From Prorocentrum cordatum (lineage: Eukaryota > Sar > Dinophyceae > Prorocentrales > Prorocentraceae): a stretch of 64,000 bases of DNA. The DNA is taken from the NCBI GenBank assembly GCA_963575745.1, contig CAUYUJ010001454.1:33501-97500 (forward strand), read 5' to 3'. The notes beneath the pieces are model-generated. The model made no database searches. It was not told the origin of the DNA and saw nothing but the letters and a program-made list of their open reading frames with translations. Positions within the stretch are counted from its first letter, which is position 1; the number at the start of each line of letters is the position of its first letter. Below are positions 1 to 10,515 of the stretch, in pieces. A program made the translations under genes and the position numbers.

Positions 1-860
1 CTGCAAAAAAGCATCGCGGCGGGATCGGCTCTTTCGAGTCATCTTGATACGCGTTGTCGGTATTTTGTACTTAACTCGAGCTGTAGAGCAGCTACAGAGC
101 TCATTCTCACAGAGATCGATTGCGAATCATCAGGCGCGTTCGTCTGTTCCATCTAGAGGTCTGAACTCGGACTGCTGCCCGAGCTAGGTCCGCGAAACTG
201 TTCGTGTTGTTGGAGTCATCTTGAGAGGTGCTGACAGTTTTCTGCACTTAACTCGGGCTGTAGGGGGCCTACAGGGCTCGTACTCACAGGAATCGATTCG
301 GAGACATCAGGCGCGTCCGCCTGCCGAATCCAGAGCTCGGAACTCGGTGTGCTGCCCGAGCTAGGTTCGCAAAACTGTCCGTTTTCTGCACTTAACTCGA
401 GCTGTAAGGGGGCTGCAGGGTTGATAATCACTGGAATCGATTCGGAGACATCAGTCGCGTCCACCTGTCGCATTCAGAGCCCTGAACTCGGCCTGCTGCC
501 CGAGCTAGGTCCGCGAAGCTTTTCGTATTGTTCGAGTCATCTTCAGAGGTGCTGTCGATTTTCTGCACTTAACTCGGGCTGTAAGGGGGCTGCAGGGCTG
601 GTAATCACAGGAATCGATTCGGAGACATCAGGCGCGTCCGCCTGTTGCATTCAGATGTTTGAACTCGGTCTGATACTCGAGCTAGATTCGCGAAACTATT
701 GTATTGTTCGAGTGATCTTGAGAGGTGCTGTCGATTTTCGCACGTAACTCGGGCTGTAGGAGAGCTACGGAGCTCGTGCGCACAGAACGATCCAGAAGCA
801 TGAGGGCCGTTTGGCTGTTGCATCGAGAGGTCTGAAATCGTTTAGGATGAAAAACTATTC
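1..860 (+). repeat. 177-bp satellite array (S177), block 1
   Basis: Tandem monomers of about 177 bp. The landmark GAACTCGG starts at 163, 340, 484 and 661; the spacing is 177, 144 (an internal ~33 bp deletion) and 177. Each monomer holds a small inverted repeat CTGTAG-n5-CTACAG, the phrase CTCGAGCTAGGTCCGCGAAA and TTCGTATTGTTCGAGTCATC. Short ORFs across the array are by-products of the repeat and are not called as genes. The block ends in the hairpin module at 897-994. Confidence 0.9.
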
Positions 861-896
861 GTTATCTGCAATTTTTTCCGACATTATATATGCTCA

Positions 897-994
897 GGAA
901 GCTCTACGAGTCCCCCGGCGGTAAGGAAGGTTGACGGTTTACCGCCGGCGCCCAGTTCCGGCGCGGGGTGGAGCTAGTAACTCGTAGAGCTTCC
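897..994 (+). repeat. Two-tier palindromic hairpin module (family reference copy)
   Basis: The outer arms GGAAGCTCTACGAG (897-910) and CTCGTAGAGCTTCC (981-994) are perfect reverse complements. Inside them, CCGGCGGTAA (915-924) pairs with TTACCGCCGG (939-948) around a 14-nt loop containing GGTTGACGG. About 30 inner hairpins occur up to 46866. Intact or nearly intact ones are at 915-948, 2153-2186, 3368-3401, 3719-3751, 4339-4371, 5003-5035, 7239-7271, 7925-7957, 8256-8288, 9177-9210, 9971-10004, 10631-10663, 12113-12146, 12453-12485, 13982-14014, 21103-21135, 21264-21296, 21499-21532, 22919-22952, 31357-31390, 31697-31729, 33159-33229, 34407-34440 and 46833-46866. Copies split by insertions are described separately. 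All lie on the + strand. Confidence 0.92.
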
Positions 995-1004
995 CTTAGC
1001 AAGT

Positions 1005-1240
1005 TGTTGCTGGAAGCTTAAGAGTAATTCCGGGGCGCTGGAGAGCTAGTTGGCAAGAAAATTTCGACGGACCTTTTGCTGACTTTTGGTCGGTTGAAAA
1101 TTTTGTTCTTGAAATTCAACCATTCGTTAGAGTTCTAGTATTTTTTCCCATGATATTCGATCTTATTCCCGCTCGCCATCTTGATCTCAGCTCGATCGGG
1201 TACCTTTTACTGCCAAGAAGCGCACGGGCGGCATCGGCCG
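1005..1240 (+). repeat. 235-bp leader module that precedes S177 arrays (reference copy)
   Basis: This module runs from GTTGCTGGAAGCTTAAGAG to ACTGCCAAGAAGC. It sits between the right arm of a hairpin and the first monomer of a satellite array. Recognisable copies start near 2219, 8365, 10672, 12490 (partial), 21393 (short), 21940, 24550, 31736, 33390 and 35150, always in the same orientation. It has no coding potential. The fixed order leader, satellite monomers, hairpin suggests one composite unit that has been copied many times. Confidence 0.85.
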
Positions 1241-3330
1241 TTTCGAGTCATCTTGATACGCGCTGTCAGTTTATTCGACTTAACTCGAGATACAGGACAG
1301 CTACAGAGCTGGTAAGCACACTTCATCGATTCAGAATGATCAGGCGCGCTCGTCTGTTCCATCAAAGCGGTCTGAACTCGGTCTGCTAGCCGAGCTAGGT
1401 GCGCAAACCTTTTCGTATTATTCGAGTCATCTTGACAGGCGCTCTCGGTTTTCTGTACTCAACTCGAGCTATATAACAACTACAGAGCTGATACTTACAG
1501 AAACCGATTCAGAGTTATCAGACGCGTTTGTCTGTTGAATCCAGAGCTCTGAACTCGGTCTGCTGCCCGCTCTAGAATCGCGAAACTATTCGTACTGTTC
1601 GAGTCATCTTGAGAGGTGCTGTCGGTTTTCTGTACTTAACTAGGGTTGTGGGGGGGCTGCAGTGCTGGTAGTCACAGAAATCGATTCGGAGAGATCAGGC
1701 GCGTCCGCCTGTCGAATCCAGAGCTCGGAACTCGGTCTGCTGCTCGAACTAGGTCCGCAAAACTTTTCATATTGTTCGAGTCATCCTGAGATGCTGTCGG
1801 TTTTCTGCACTTAACTCGGGCTGTAGGGGGGTTGCAGGGCTGGTAATGACAGGAACCACTTCGGAGACATCAGACGCGTCCGCCTGTCGTATTCAGAGGC
1901 TGAACTTGGTCTGGTACTCAAGCTAGGTTTTCCAAGCTAGTCGTATTGTTCGAGTCATCGTGAGGGTTGCTGCTGATTTACGCACGTAACTCTGGCTGTA
2001 GGAGAGCTACAGAGCTCGTACAGAAGACAATCCAGAAGCATCGGGGGCGTTCGGCTGTTGCATCGAGAGGTCTGAAATCGCTTGGGCTCAAAAACTACTC
2101 GTTCTCTGCATTTTTTCGGCATCCTATATTATCAGGAAGCTCTACGAGTCCCTCGGCGGTAAGAAAGGTTGACGGTTTACCGCCGGCGCCCAGTAACTCG
2201 TAGGGCTTCCCTTAGCAAGTTATTGCTGGAAGCTTAAGAGTAATTCCGGGGCGCTGGAGAGCTAGTTGGCAAGAACAATCTCGACGGACCTTTTGCTGAC
2301 TTTTGGTCGGTTGAAGATTTTGTCCTCGAAATTCAACAATTCGTTTGAGCTCTAGTATTTTTTCCCATGATATTCGATCTCAGTCCCGCTCGCCATCTTG
2401 ATCTCAGCTCGATCGGGTACCTTTTACTGCCAAAAAGCAGGCAGGCGGGATCGGACGTTTCAAATCATCTTGACACGCGATGACCGTTTTCTGAACATAA
2501 CTCGAGCTTTAGGACAGCTACAGAGCTGGTAAGCACAGCTAATCGATTTAGAATGATCAGGCGCGTTCGCCTGTTGAATCTAGAGGTCTGAACTCGGTCT
2601 GCTAGCCGAGCTAGGTCCGCAAACCTGTTCGTATTATTCGAGTCATCCTGACAGACGCTCTCGGTTTTCTGTACTTAACTCGAGATATAGGACAGCTACA
2701 GAGCTGATACTCACAGAAACCGATTCAGAATCATCAGTTGCATTTGTCTGTTGAATCTAGAGCTCTGAACTCGGTCTGCTGCCCGATCTAGCATCGGGAA
2801 ACTATTCGTATTGTTCGAGTAATCTTGAGAAGTGCTCTCGGTTTTCTGCACTCAACTCGGGCTGAGGGGGCTACAGTGCTGGTGGTCACAGGAATCGATT
2901 TGGAGACATCAGGCGCGTCGGCCTGTGGAATGCAGAGCTCAGAACTCGGTCTGCTGCCCGAACTATGTCCGCGAAACTATTGTATTGTTCGAGTCATCCT
3001 GAGAGGTGCTGTCGGTTTTCTGCACTTAACTCGGGCTGTAGGGGGGCTGCAGGGCTGGTAATCACAGGAGTCGATTCGCAGACATCAGAGGCGTCCGCCT
3101 GTCGCATTCAGAGGTCTGAACTCGGTTTGATACTCGAGCTAGGTTGCCAAACTATTCGTTTTATTAGAGTCATCTTGAGAGGTGCTGTCGATTTACGCAC
3201 GTAACTCGGGCTGTAGGAGAGCTACAGAGCTCGTACAGAAGACAATCCAGAAGCATCGGGGGCGTTCGGCTGTTGCATCGAGAGGTCTGAAATCGCTTGG
3301 GCTGAAAAACTGTTCGTTCTCTCCATTTTT
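1241..3330 (+). repeat. 177-bp satellite arrays, blocks 2 and 3
   Basis: There are two S177 arrays (1241-2090 and 2461-3330). They are separated by hairpin 2153-2186 and a 235-bp leader module (2219-2460). GAACTCGG at 1374 and 1551 is spaced exactly 177 bp. The last part of each array (around 1980-2100 and 3180-3330) is a variant end monomer that leads into the hairpin. Confidence 0.88.
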
Positions 3331-3410
3331 TCCACATTGTATATTGTCAGGAAGCTCTACGAGTCCCCCGGCGGTAAGCAAGGTTGACGGTTTACCGCCG
3401 GCGCCCAGTT

Positions 3411-3700
3411 GGTCGACCCGGCCAGAAAAGAAGATGTGGTAACTTTGGGTCGCTTTTCCAAAGATTTAAAGATATTTGACAGTTCATTTTAAGAAAGCAG
3501 ATTTTTTCTCCGAGCATTGGTATCTCAACTTTATCCTGCGAGCATCTCAGCTCTTCCGAGACAGTTTTACTTTCTAAACATTTGGAGGAACTGACGTCAC
3601 GTTGACACCGAGAAATACATTTTTTTTTTTGTTTTTTTTTTTTTCCTAGAAATGCTCTGAGAAGCGGTCTGCTTTGAATCTGAGCATTCTTACGCGTGCA
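3411..3700 (+). repeat. ~300-bp companion module between hairpins (reference copy)
   Basis: A second module type begins GGTCGACCCGGCC and contains TTTGAAAGATATTTGACAATTC, often followed by GGGTTATGCCGCGTCTGCCAG. It ends in AGCTCTACGAG of the next hairpin. Related copies lie around 4031-4330, 4700-4985, 6960-7220, 7740-7900, 7980-8240, 12160-12430, 14020-14260, 20335-20470, 21540-21820, 22965-23240 and 31400-31680. A 22-base T-rich run interrupted by one G is at 3620-3643. No gene is seen. Confidence 0.8.
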
Positions 3701-3718
3701 AGAAGCTCTACGAGGTTC

Positions 3719-5312
3719 CCGGCGGTGACCAGGTTGACGGTTCACCGCCGGCGCCAGTTACCAAGTGCTCAGATTTGAATAATATTTGACAATTTATTTT
3801 CAGAAACCAGATTTTTCGCACCTCTAGTGGGTTATGCCGCGTCTGCCAGCGGTTCCCAGTAGACAGCTATAGAGCTCATACTCACAGAAATCGATTCAAA
3901 ATCATCAGGGGCGTTCGTCTCTTGAATTCAGAGCTCTAAACTCGGTCTGCTGCCCGAGCTAGGTTCGCGAAACTATTTGTACCTCGTATAGCTCTTCGTA
4001 ATCGATGAGCTAGAGGAATCCCGGCGCGGGGTGGAGCTAGTTGGTCGACCCGGCCAGAAAGGACAAAGTGTTAACTTTTGGTCGGATTTGCCAAGATTTG
4101 AGAGATATTTGACAATTCATCTAAGAAAGCAGATTTTTCGCACCTGTAAACGACTATGAGGGTCTCTGCGTCTTAATATGAGCTCTGTAGGCGCACATTT
4201 ACTATCGAAACACTTGACGGAACCGACTTCATGTCGACATGAGAAAACACGAATGTTCAATTTTTCGAGAAATGCCTCCAGAAGCTCTCTCTTTCGACTC
4301 TGAGCTCTCTCGCGCGTGAAAACAGCTCTACGAGGTTCCCGGCGGTGACCAGGTTGACGGTTCACCGCCGGCGCCAGTACTGTTCGAGTAATGTTGAGAC
4401 GTGCTGTCAGTTTTCTGTATTTATCTCGGGCTGCAGGGGAGCTACAGGGCTGGTTATCACAGGAATCGAATTGAAGACATCAGGCGCGTCTGTCTGTCGA
4501 ATCCAGAGCCCGAACTCGGTCTTCTGCCCGAGCTAGGTCCGCGAAACTATTCGTATTGTTTGAGTCATCTCGAGAGGTGCTGTCTGTTTTCTGCACTTAA
4601 CTCGGGCTGTAGGGGGGGCTAGAGGGCTCGTGATCACAGAAATACCTCGTAGAGCTCTTCGGCATCGATGAGCTAGAGGAATTCCGGCGCGGGGTGGAGC
4701 TAGTTGGCCGACCCGATCAAAAGAGATAATGTGACAACTTTGGGTGGGTTTTGCTAAAGTTCGAAAGATACTTGACAATTCATTTTGGGAAAGCAGATTT
4801 TCACGCCGAGCATTGGTATATAAACTTCGTTTTCTGAGCAGCTCAGCTCTCTAGAGGCAGGTTTACTATTAGAAAATTAGGAGCAACCGACATAAAGTTG
4901 ACACGAAAAAATCCGAATTTGACGTTTTTCTATAAATACTCCAAGAAGCTCCCTGCTTCGATTCTGAGCACTCTTATGCGTGCAAGGAGCTCTACGAGGT
5001 TCCCGGCGGTGACCAGGTTGACGGTTTACCGCCGGCGCCAGTCGATTGAGAGACATCAGACGCATCCGCCTGTCGCATCGAGAGGCTGAACTCGGTCTGA
5101 TACTCGAGCTAGGTTCGCGAAACTATTTTTATTGTTCGAGTCATCTTGAGAGCTGCTATCGATTTTCGCACGTATCGAAAACGATTCAGAAGCATCAGAG
5201 GCGTCGGCTGTTGCATAGAGGTCTGAAATCGCTCGGGCTGACAAACTATTCGTTTTCTGTTGTTTGTTTCGACATTATGTATGGTCAGGAATCTCTACGA
5301 GTCCCCCGGCGG
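3719..5312 (+). repeat. Mosaic of hairpins, companion modules and partial S177 monomers
   Basis: Hairpins at 3719-3751, 4339-4371 and 5003-5035 are of the GGTGA type. They alternate with companion modules and partial satellite monomers (3860-3980, 4380-4640, 5041-5250). The right outer arm CCTCGTAGAGCTC occurs near 4643 and, degenerate, near 3970, each followed by ATCGATGAGCTAGAGGAATT. The block ends in the left half of a hairpin (CCGGCGGTAA, 5306-5315) split by the next retrotransposon. Confidence 0.82.
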
Positions 5313-5324
5313 TAAGAAAAGTAA

Positions 5325-6847
5325 GAAAGATGGCGTTGTATTGTCTAGAGACATGTACTGCTGATACTTCCTCACTACACATGCTCAATGCCTTCGAGGG
5401 ATGGTGTTTGTGCCGTATGTTTCGACGGCCGAGGAGGGAGGGGGAGATTATGGCGGACTGGAACCGACGACGGTACCACGAGGCCAGAGAGCAATTTCGA
5501 TCTTATGGATTTGCGAGTTTGGTGCAGCGATTTATCTGTGCGGTGTGGAACTCCGCTAAGGATGCTGCATATTTCATTTCTATATTGTGTACTGGGTCTC
5601 ATGAGGATATATCTTCGACGCAGCGTACGTGAAGAGATCACCACGTGACTACGGTTGCGTACGGGCCACTGTGGGACAGGCTCAGGACGGATGCGTCGGA
5701 GTGCCTGCGGTGTATGTTTCCCTTCCAGGAGGCTTCGCAGCTTAAAAGGAGGCATGTCAGCTCAGGTAGAGTTATTGGCCAGAGATGCTGGCTATTTTCT
5801 TTTTGTGAATTCTACGGACTCAAATGGTGGGAGTCTTTTGTGCCGACAGATGCTGCGTATGTTCAGTTCTGTGAACGCATGTGTACACGGACGATGCTGA
5901 GTTATTTTCAGAAGAGAAAAGGGTACGGTACAACAGGTGGGGCCCTGCAGGATGTACATACAATCACACAAAACGACCTGCGCACTTATGGGGCTCAAGA
6001 GGGCACTGCAGCTTTCAACGACAAATTGGCCAAACGCATTGCGTTACAAAATATGAAGGAGGTTGTGTGCGACCTCGACTCATTTGGGATCCCTGTGTAC
6101 ATCTCTGGGGACAGTCTTCTGGTGGTGTCTTGGCTTCAGGGTGTCTGGAGGGTGCTTAATCGTACATATCAAGATAGGATAAACAGAATGATAAACCAAC
6201 TTGACAACATGTGTCGGAGGTTTGGAATTAGGCCTGCCTGTCATGGGAGGGAAATTGTCGACCACACATATAGGGAATGGAACACGCGTGCAGATGTACT
6301 CACTCATACGGCCCGTGTCGGGCCACCAGTGATTCGGGATAGGATAGGGCTTTACGCCCCTCAGTTACAACAGGTGTTTCGCGTTTGTGCCATCAGAGCT
6401 GGATTCGATGGCGGCGTCTCTTGCGATGGCGTGGGAGTTGGGTGCTGGATAGATGTTGGACGGAAATCGAGGCTCTCAAGGCAGCCACTCAGCCATGAGA
6501 TTATCTGGACGGAGGTGTGTAGTGCGGCGTTCTCGATTGACCCAACTTCAACAGTGACAGATGCCGAGATCTCGGCCGTTGAGCATGCGATTATGATCTT
6601 GCCGCGGGTTGTACATGCGTATTTCGGACAGGATATGATGTGATTTTGTGATCGGCTCACTCACGCCTTGCCTGTGTGTGTGTGTGTGTCGTGTGTGTGT
6701 GCTTGACCTCTCATCCTCCTAATAAGAGTTGGCTCTCGCCTCTGATCGTTTGGATCGGTGAGGCTTCCGCCTGCTCCCGATACGCCCGCCCCTTGCTCCG
6801 ACTAGGCTGGAAAGCCTGCACAGTCGACGGCAAAGTCCGCAAAAAAA
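5325..6847 (+). mobile_element. 5'-truncated LINE copy (element 1) inserted in a hairpin
   Basis: The left half of a type A hairpin ends at 5311-5320 (GGTAAGAAAA). The matching right half resumes at 6848-6880 (GAAAGGTTGACGGCTTACCGCC begins inside it). The interval between them carries the 3' portion of an ORF2 and an A-rich end (6841-6847). The target duplication is AAGAAA-like and A-rich, so its edges are ambiguous by a few bases. The 5' truncation falls downstream of the reverse transcriptase domain. A (GT)n-rich stretch (6672-6705) lies in the 3' untranslated part. Confidence 0.85.
5340..6643 (+). pseudogene. LINE ORF2 3' part with circularly permuted RNase H (element 1)
   Basis: The reading frame contains the post-RT segment HMLNAFEGW (homologous to the NILRSFEGR segment of the copy at 26499-30233). 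It is stopped by TGA at 5630-5632, then continues in the same frame to the stop at 6641-6643. The RNase H motifs read GDSLLVVSWLQG, HTYREWNTRAD, FDGGVSCDGVGVGCW and VTDAEISAVEH, in that order. Counting from 5645, the acidic residues are D156, the D of NTRAD, D255 and E308. In an ordinary RNase H the FDGG and AE motifs come first. The single TGA could be a CGA-to-TGA decay mutation, so this is called a pseudogene. Confidence 0.8.
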
Positions 6848-8590
6848 GAAAGGTTGACGGCTTACCGCCGGCGCCCAGTGGACGCTAGAGGAATTCCAGG
6901 AGCTTTCCGTTTTCCGTTTTCGATGAGCTAGAGGAATTCCGGCGCGGGGTGGGGACCGGCCAGAAAAGAAGATGTCATGACTTTGGGTCGGTTTTGCTAA
7001 GATTTGAAAGATATTTGACAATTCATCTCAAAGAAGCAGATTTTTCGTACCTGTAGACGACTGTGAGGGCCTCCGCATTACTATGAGCTGTCTAGGCGCG
7101 CTTTCACTGTCAAAACACTTGGCGGAACCCACTTTATCTCGAGATGAAAAAAATCAATGTTCATTTTTTTGAGAAATACATCGAAAAGCTTTTCTTTTCA
7201 CTCTGAGCACTCTCATGCGAAGGAGCTCTACGAGGTTCCCGGCGGTGACCAGGTTGACGGTTTACCGCCGGTGCCAGTGAACGCTCCCAGGTGACGTACC
7301 AAGCACCTCGTAGAGCTCTTCGGCAAGATGAGCTATTCTGGCGCGAAGTGGAGCTAGTTGGCCGAGCCGACGAAAAGAGACAATCTGGCACATTTGAATT
7401 TGTTTTGCTAAGATTTAAAAGATATTTGGCATTTTTCTTTGGAGAAACCAGATTCTCGGTGGCTGTAGTGGGTTATGCCGCGTCTGCTGACATTCTCAGA
7501 TGCGTGGGTGCACAATGCAATCAAAACACTTCCAGCAACTGACATTGAATAAAAAGAGAAAGACGTGATTTTCTTTTTGTTTCTCGCTCCAGAAGCTTTC
7601 GTCATGAGTTCACCGCCGGTTCACAACGCCTCGTAGAGCTCTTACGCATCGATGAGCGAGAAGAATTCCGGAGCGCCGTGCGAGGAAAGCTCTACCAAGG
7701 CGGTGACCTTGACGGTTTACCGCTGGTTCCAAGTGTTAACTTTGAGTCGGTTTTGCTGAAATTTGAAAGATATTTGACAAGCGCGCATTGACTATCAAAA
7801 CACTTGGAGCAATCAGCTCCACTCGACATGAAAAACATCAATGTTGAATTTTTCGAGAAATGCCCAGAAGCTCTCTCTTTCGACTCTGAGCACTCTCGCG
7901 CGTGGAAGGAGCTCTACGAGGTTCCCAGCGGTGACCAGGTTGACGGTTCACCGCCGGCGTCAGTTGGTCGACCGGCCCGGGCGGACAATAACTTTCGGTT
8001 AGTTTTGCATATTTAAAAGATATTTGACAGTTCACTTTCAGAAAGCGGATTTTCCGCACCTGCAGTGGGTTATGCCGCGTCTGCCAGTTCAGGTCTTAGG
8101 CCCGTAGCTGCAATGTTACTTTCAAAACACTTGGAGCAGCCGACTTTAGATGAAAACCGAAAAAAACCTGATTGTTCGTCTTTCGGCCTTCGCTTCAGAA
8201 GCTTCCTTTGTGTGTTCCGAGGAGCACTGTGTATGAAAAGAGCTCTACGAGGTGTCCGGCGGTTTCCTGGTTGACGGTTTACCGCCGGTTCCCAGTTGGC
8301 GACCCGACCTTAAGAGACAATGTGATGACTTGTGGTCGGTTTTTCAAGAGCTTCCCTCAGCTAGTTGCTGGAAGCCTAAGAGTAGTTCTGGCGCGCTGGA
8401 GAGCTAGTTGGCCCGAAAAATCTCGACGGACTTTTTTCTGGTTTTTGGTCGGTTGAAAATTTTGTTTTCGAAAGTCGTTTGAGCTCTAGTATGTTTTCCC
8501 GTGATATTCGATCTTATTCCAGGTCGCCATTTTAATCTTCGGGCGATCGGGTAGATATTACTGCCCAAAAGCACTGCGGCGGTATCGGCC
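6848..8590 (+). repeat. Mosaic of hairpins and companion modules
   Basis: The right half of the split hairpin (TTACCGCCGG, 6862-6871) is followed by companion modules and hairpins at 7239-7271, 7699-7726 (degenerate), 7925-7957 and 8256-8288. A leader module follows from about 8350. Long companion modules with GGGTTATGCCGCGTCTGCCAG occur at 7470 and 8065. No coding region is supported. Confidence 0.8.
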
Positions 8591-10515
8591 GTTGCGGGTC
8601 ATCCTGACACGCGGCGCGGTTTTCTGTACATAACTTGAGCTTAGGACAGCTCCAGAGCTGATATTAACATGAGCCCTCTGAATCATCAGACGCGTTCGTC
8701 TGTTGCATCTAGAGGTCTGAACTCGGTCTGCTACTCGAGCTATGTCCACAAATCTATTCGTATTATTCGAGTCATCTTGACAGGTGCTGTCGGTTTCTGG
8801 ACTTAACTCGATCTGTAGGACAGCTAGAGAACTGATATTTACAGAAACCCATCCGAAATCATCTGGCGCGTTCATCTGTTGCATCTAGAGGTCTGAACTC
8901 GGTCTGCTACTCGAGCTAGGTCCGTGAACCTATTCGTAATATTCGATTCATCTTGACAGATGCTGTCGGTTTTCTGTACTTAACTCGAAATGTAGCAGGG
9001 CCACAGAGCTCGTGCGCACATCAATCGATCCAGCATCATTAGGCGCGTGCGTCTGTTGCATCTAGAGCGCTGAACTCAGTCTTGTATTCGAGTCTGCTAT
9101 CAGCGGAGGCCGAAAAACTATTCGTTCTATGCACTTCTTTGGACCTAATATATGGCAAGGAAGCTCTACGAGTCCCCCGGCGGTAAGAAAGGTTGACTGT
9201 TTACCGCCGGCGCTCAGTGTGATGACTTGGGGTAGGTTTTTCAATCTTGGTGCAAAATTTGAAAGTTTCTTTTAAGAGCTGGTATTTTTTCTCACGTGTA
9301 GTGGGTTGTGCCGCGTCTGCCAGTTCAATTCTCAGGTCCGTAGCTGCAATATGACTATCAAAAGACTTGAGGGAGAAGATTGTGTTTCGAGTCATGTTTA
9401 CACTCGTTGTCAGTTTTCTGTACTTAACTCGAGATTTAGGAGAGCTACAGAGCACATATTTAGATTTTTTCAGAATCGCCAGGAGCGTTCGTGTGTTGCA
9501 TCCAGAAGTCTGAACTCGGTCTCATACTCGAGCTAGGTCCGCAAAACTGTTTGTATCCTCCGAGTCATTTTAACAAGTCCTCTCGGTTTCCTGTACTCAA
9601 CTGAAGATTTAGGAGAGCTACAGAGCTGGTACGCATATAACAAATCCAGTATCATCCGGCGCGTTCTTTTCTTGCGTCGAGAGGTCTGAACTCGGTCTGC
9701 TACTCGAGCTAGGTCCGTGAACCTATTCGTATTATTCGATTCATCTTGACAGATGCTGTCGGTTTTCTGCACTTAACTCGAAATGTAGCAGGGCCACAGA
9801 GCTCGTACGCACATCAATCGATCCAGCATCATTCGGCGCGTGCGTCTGTTGCATCTAGAGCGCTGAACTCAGTCTTGTATTCGAGTCTGCTATCAGCGGA
9901 GGCCGAAAAACTATTCGTTCTTTGCACTTCGTTTGGACTTAATATATGGCAAGGAAGCTCTACGAGTCCCCCGGCGGTAAGAAAGGTTGACGGTTTACCG
10001 CCGGTGCTCAGTGTGATGACTTGGGGTCGGTTTTCAATCTTTGTGCAAAATTTGAAAGTTTCTTTCAAGAACTGGTATTTTTTCTTACGTGTAGTGGGTT
10101 ATGCCGCGTCTGCCAGTTCAATTCTCAGGTCCGTAGCTGCAATATGACTATCAACAGACTTGAGGGAACCGATTGTGTTTCGAGTCATGTTTACACGCGC
10201 TGCCAGTTTTCTGTACTTAACTCGAGATTTAGGAGAGCTACAGAGCATATATTTAGAATTTTTTTCGGAATCACCGGGAGCGTTCGTGTGTTGCATCCAG
10301 AAGTCTGAACTCGGTCTCATACTCGAGCTAGGTCCGCAAAACTATTTGTATCCTCCGAGTCATTTTAACAAGTCCTCTCGGTTTCCTGTACTCAACTGAA
10401 GATTTAGGAGAGCTACAGAGCTGGTGCGCATATTAACAAATCCAGTATCATCCGGCGCGTTCTTTTCTTGCGTCGAGAGGTCTGAACTTGGTCTGGTACT
10501 CGAGCTAGGTCGACG
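8590..10515 (+). repeat. 177-bp satellite arrays, block 4, with a segmental duplication
   Basis: S177 monomers at 8600-9130 and 9380-9910 are each followed by a type A hairpin (9177-9210 and 9971-10004). The stretch from about 8900 to 9660 is repeated almost exactly at about 9700-10470, including the hairpin and the companion module that starts GTGTGATGACTTGGGG. This is a recent tandem duplication of about 800 bp covering array end, hairpin and module. Confidence 0.85.

Noticed and set aside
915-948. Bacterial-type terminator hairpins or a CRISPR array
   Set aside because: The hairpins lack a T tract and lie in eukaryotic repeat DNA. Spacing is irregular and there are no unique spacers of equal size or cas genes.
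897-994. Helitron-type 3' end (hairpin near CTAGT)
   Set aside because: The CTAGT strings are not at the expected 10-12 nt from the hairpin, there is no TC 5' end, and no Rep/helicase sequence occurs in the window.
3719-3756. Hairpins as tiny introns (GGTAAG... or GAGGT... to ...CGCCCAG/GCGCCAG)
   Set aside because: Splice-like ends exist, but the span is only about 35-50 nt, the hairpins lie in non-coding satellite DNA and there are no exons around them.
5630-5632. Nuclear UGA reassigned to an amino acid
   Set aside because: Only a few TGA codons in decaying retroelements support it; CGA decay is simpler.
9829-10068. Minus- and plus-strand ORFs of 60-170 aa across the satellite arrays
   Set aside because: The same peptide fragments recur with each monomer and change frame at indels, as expected for non-coding satellite.
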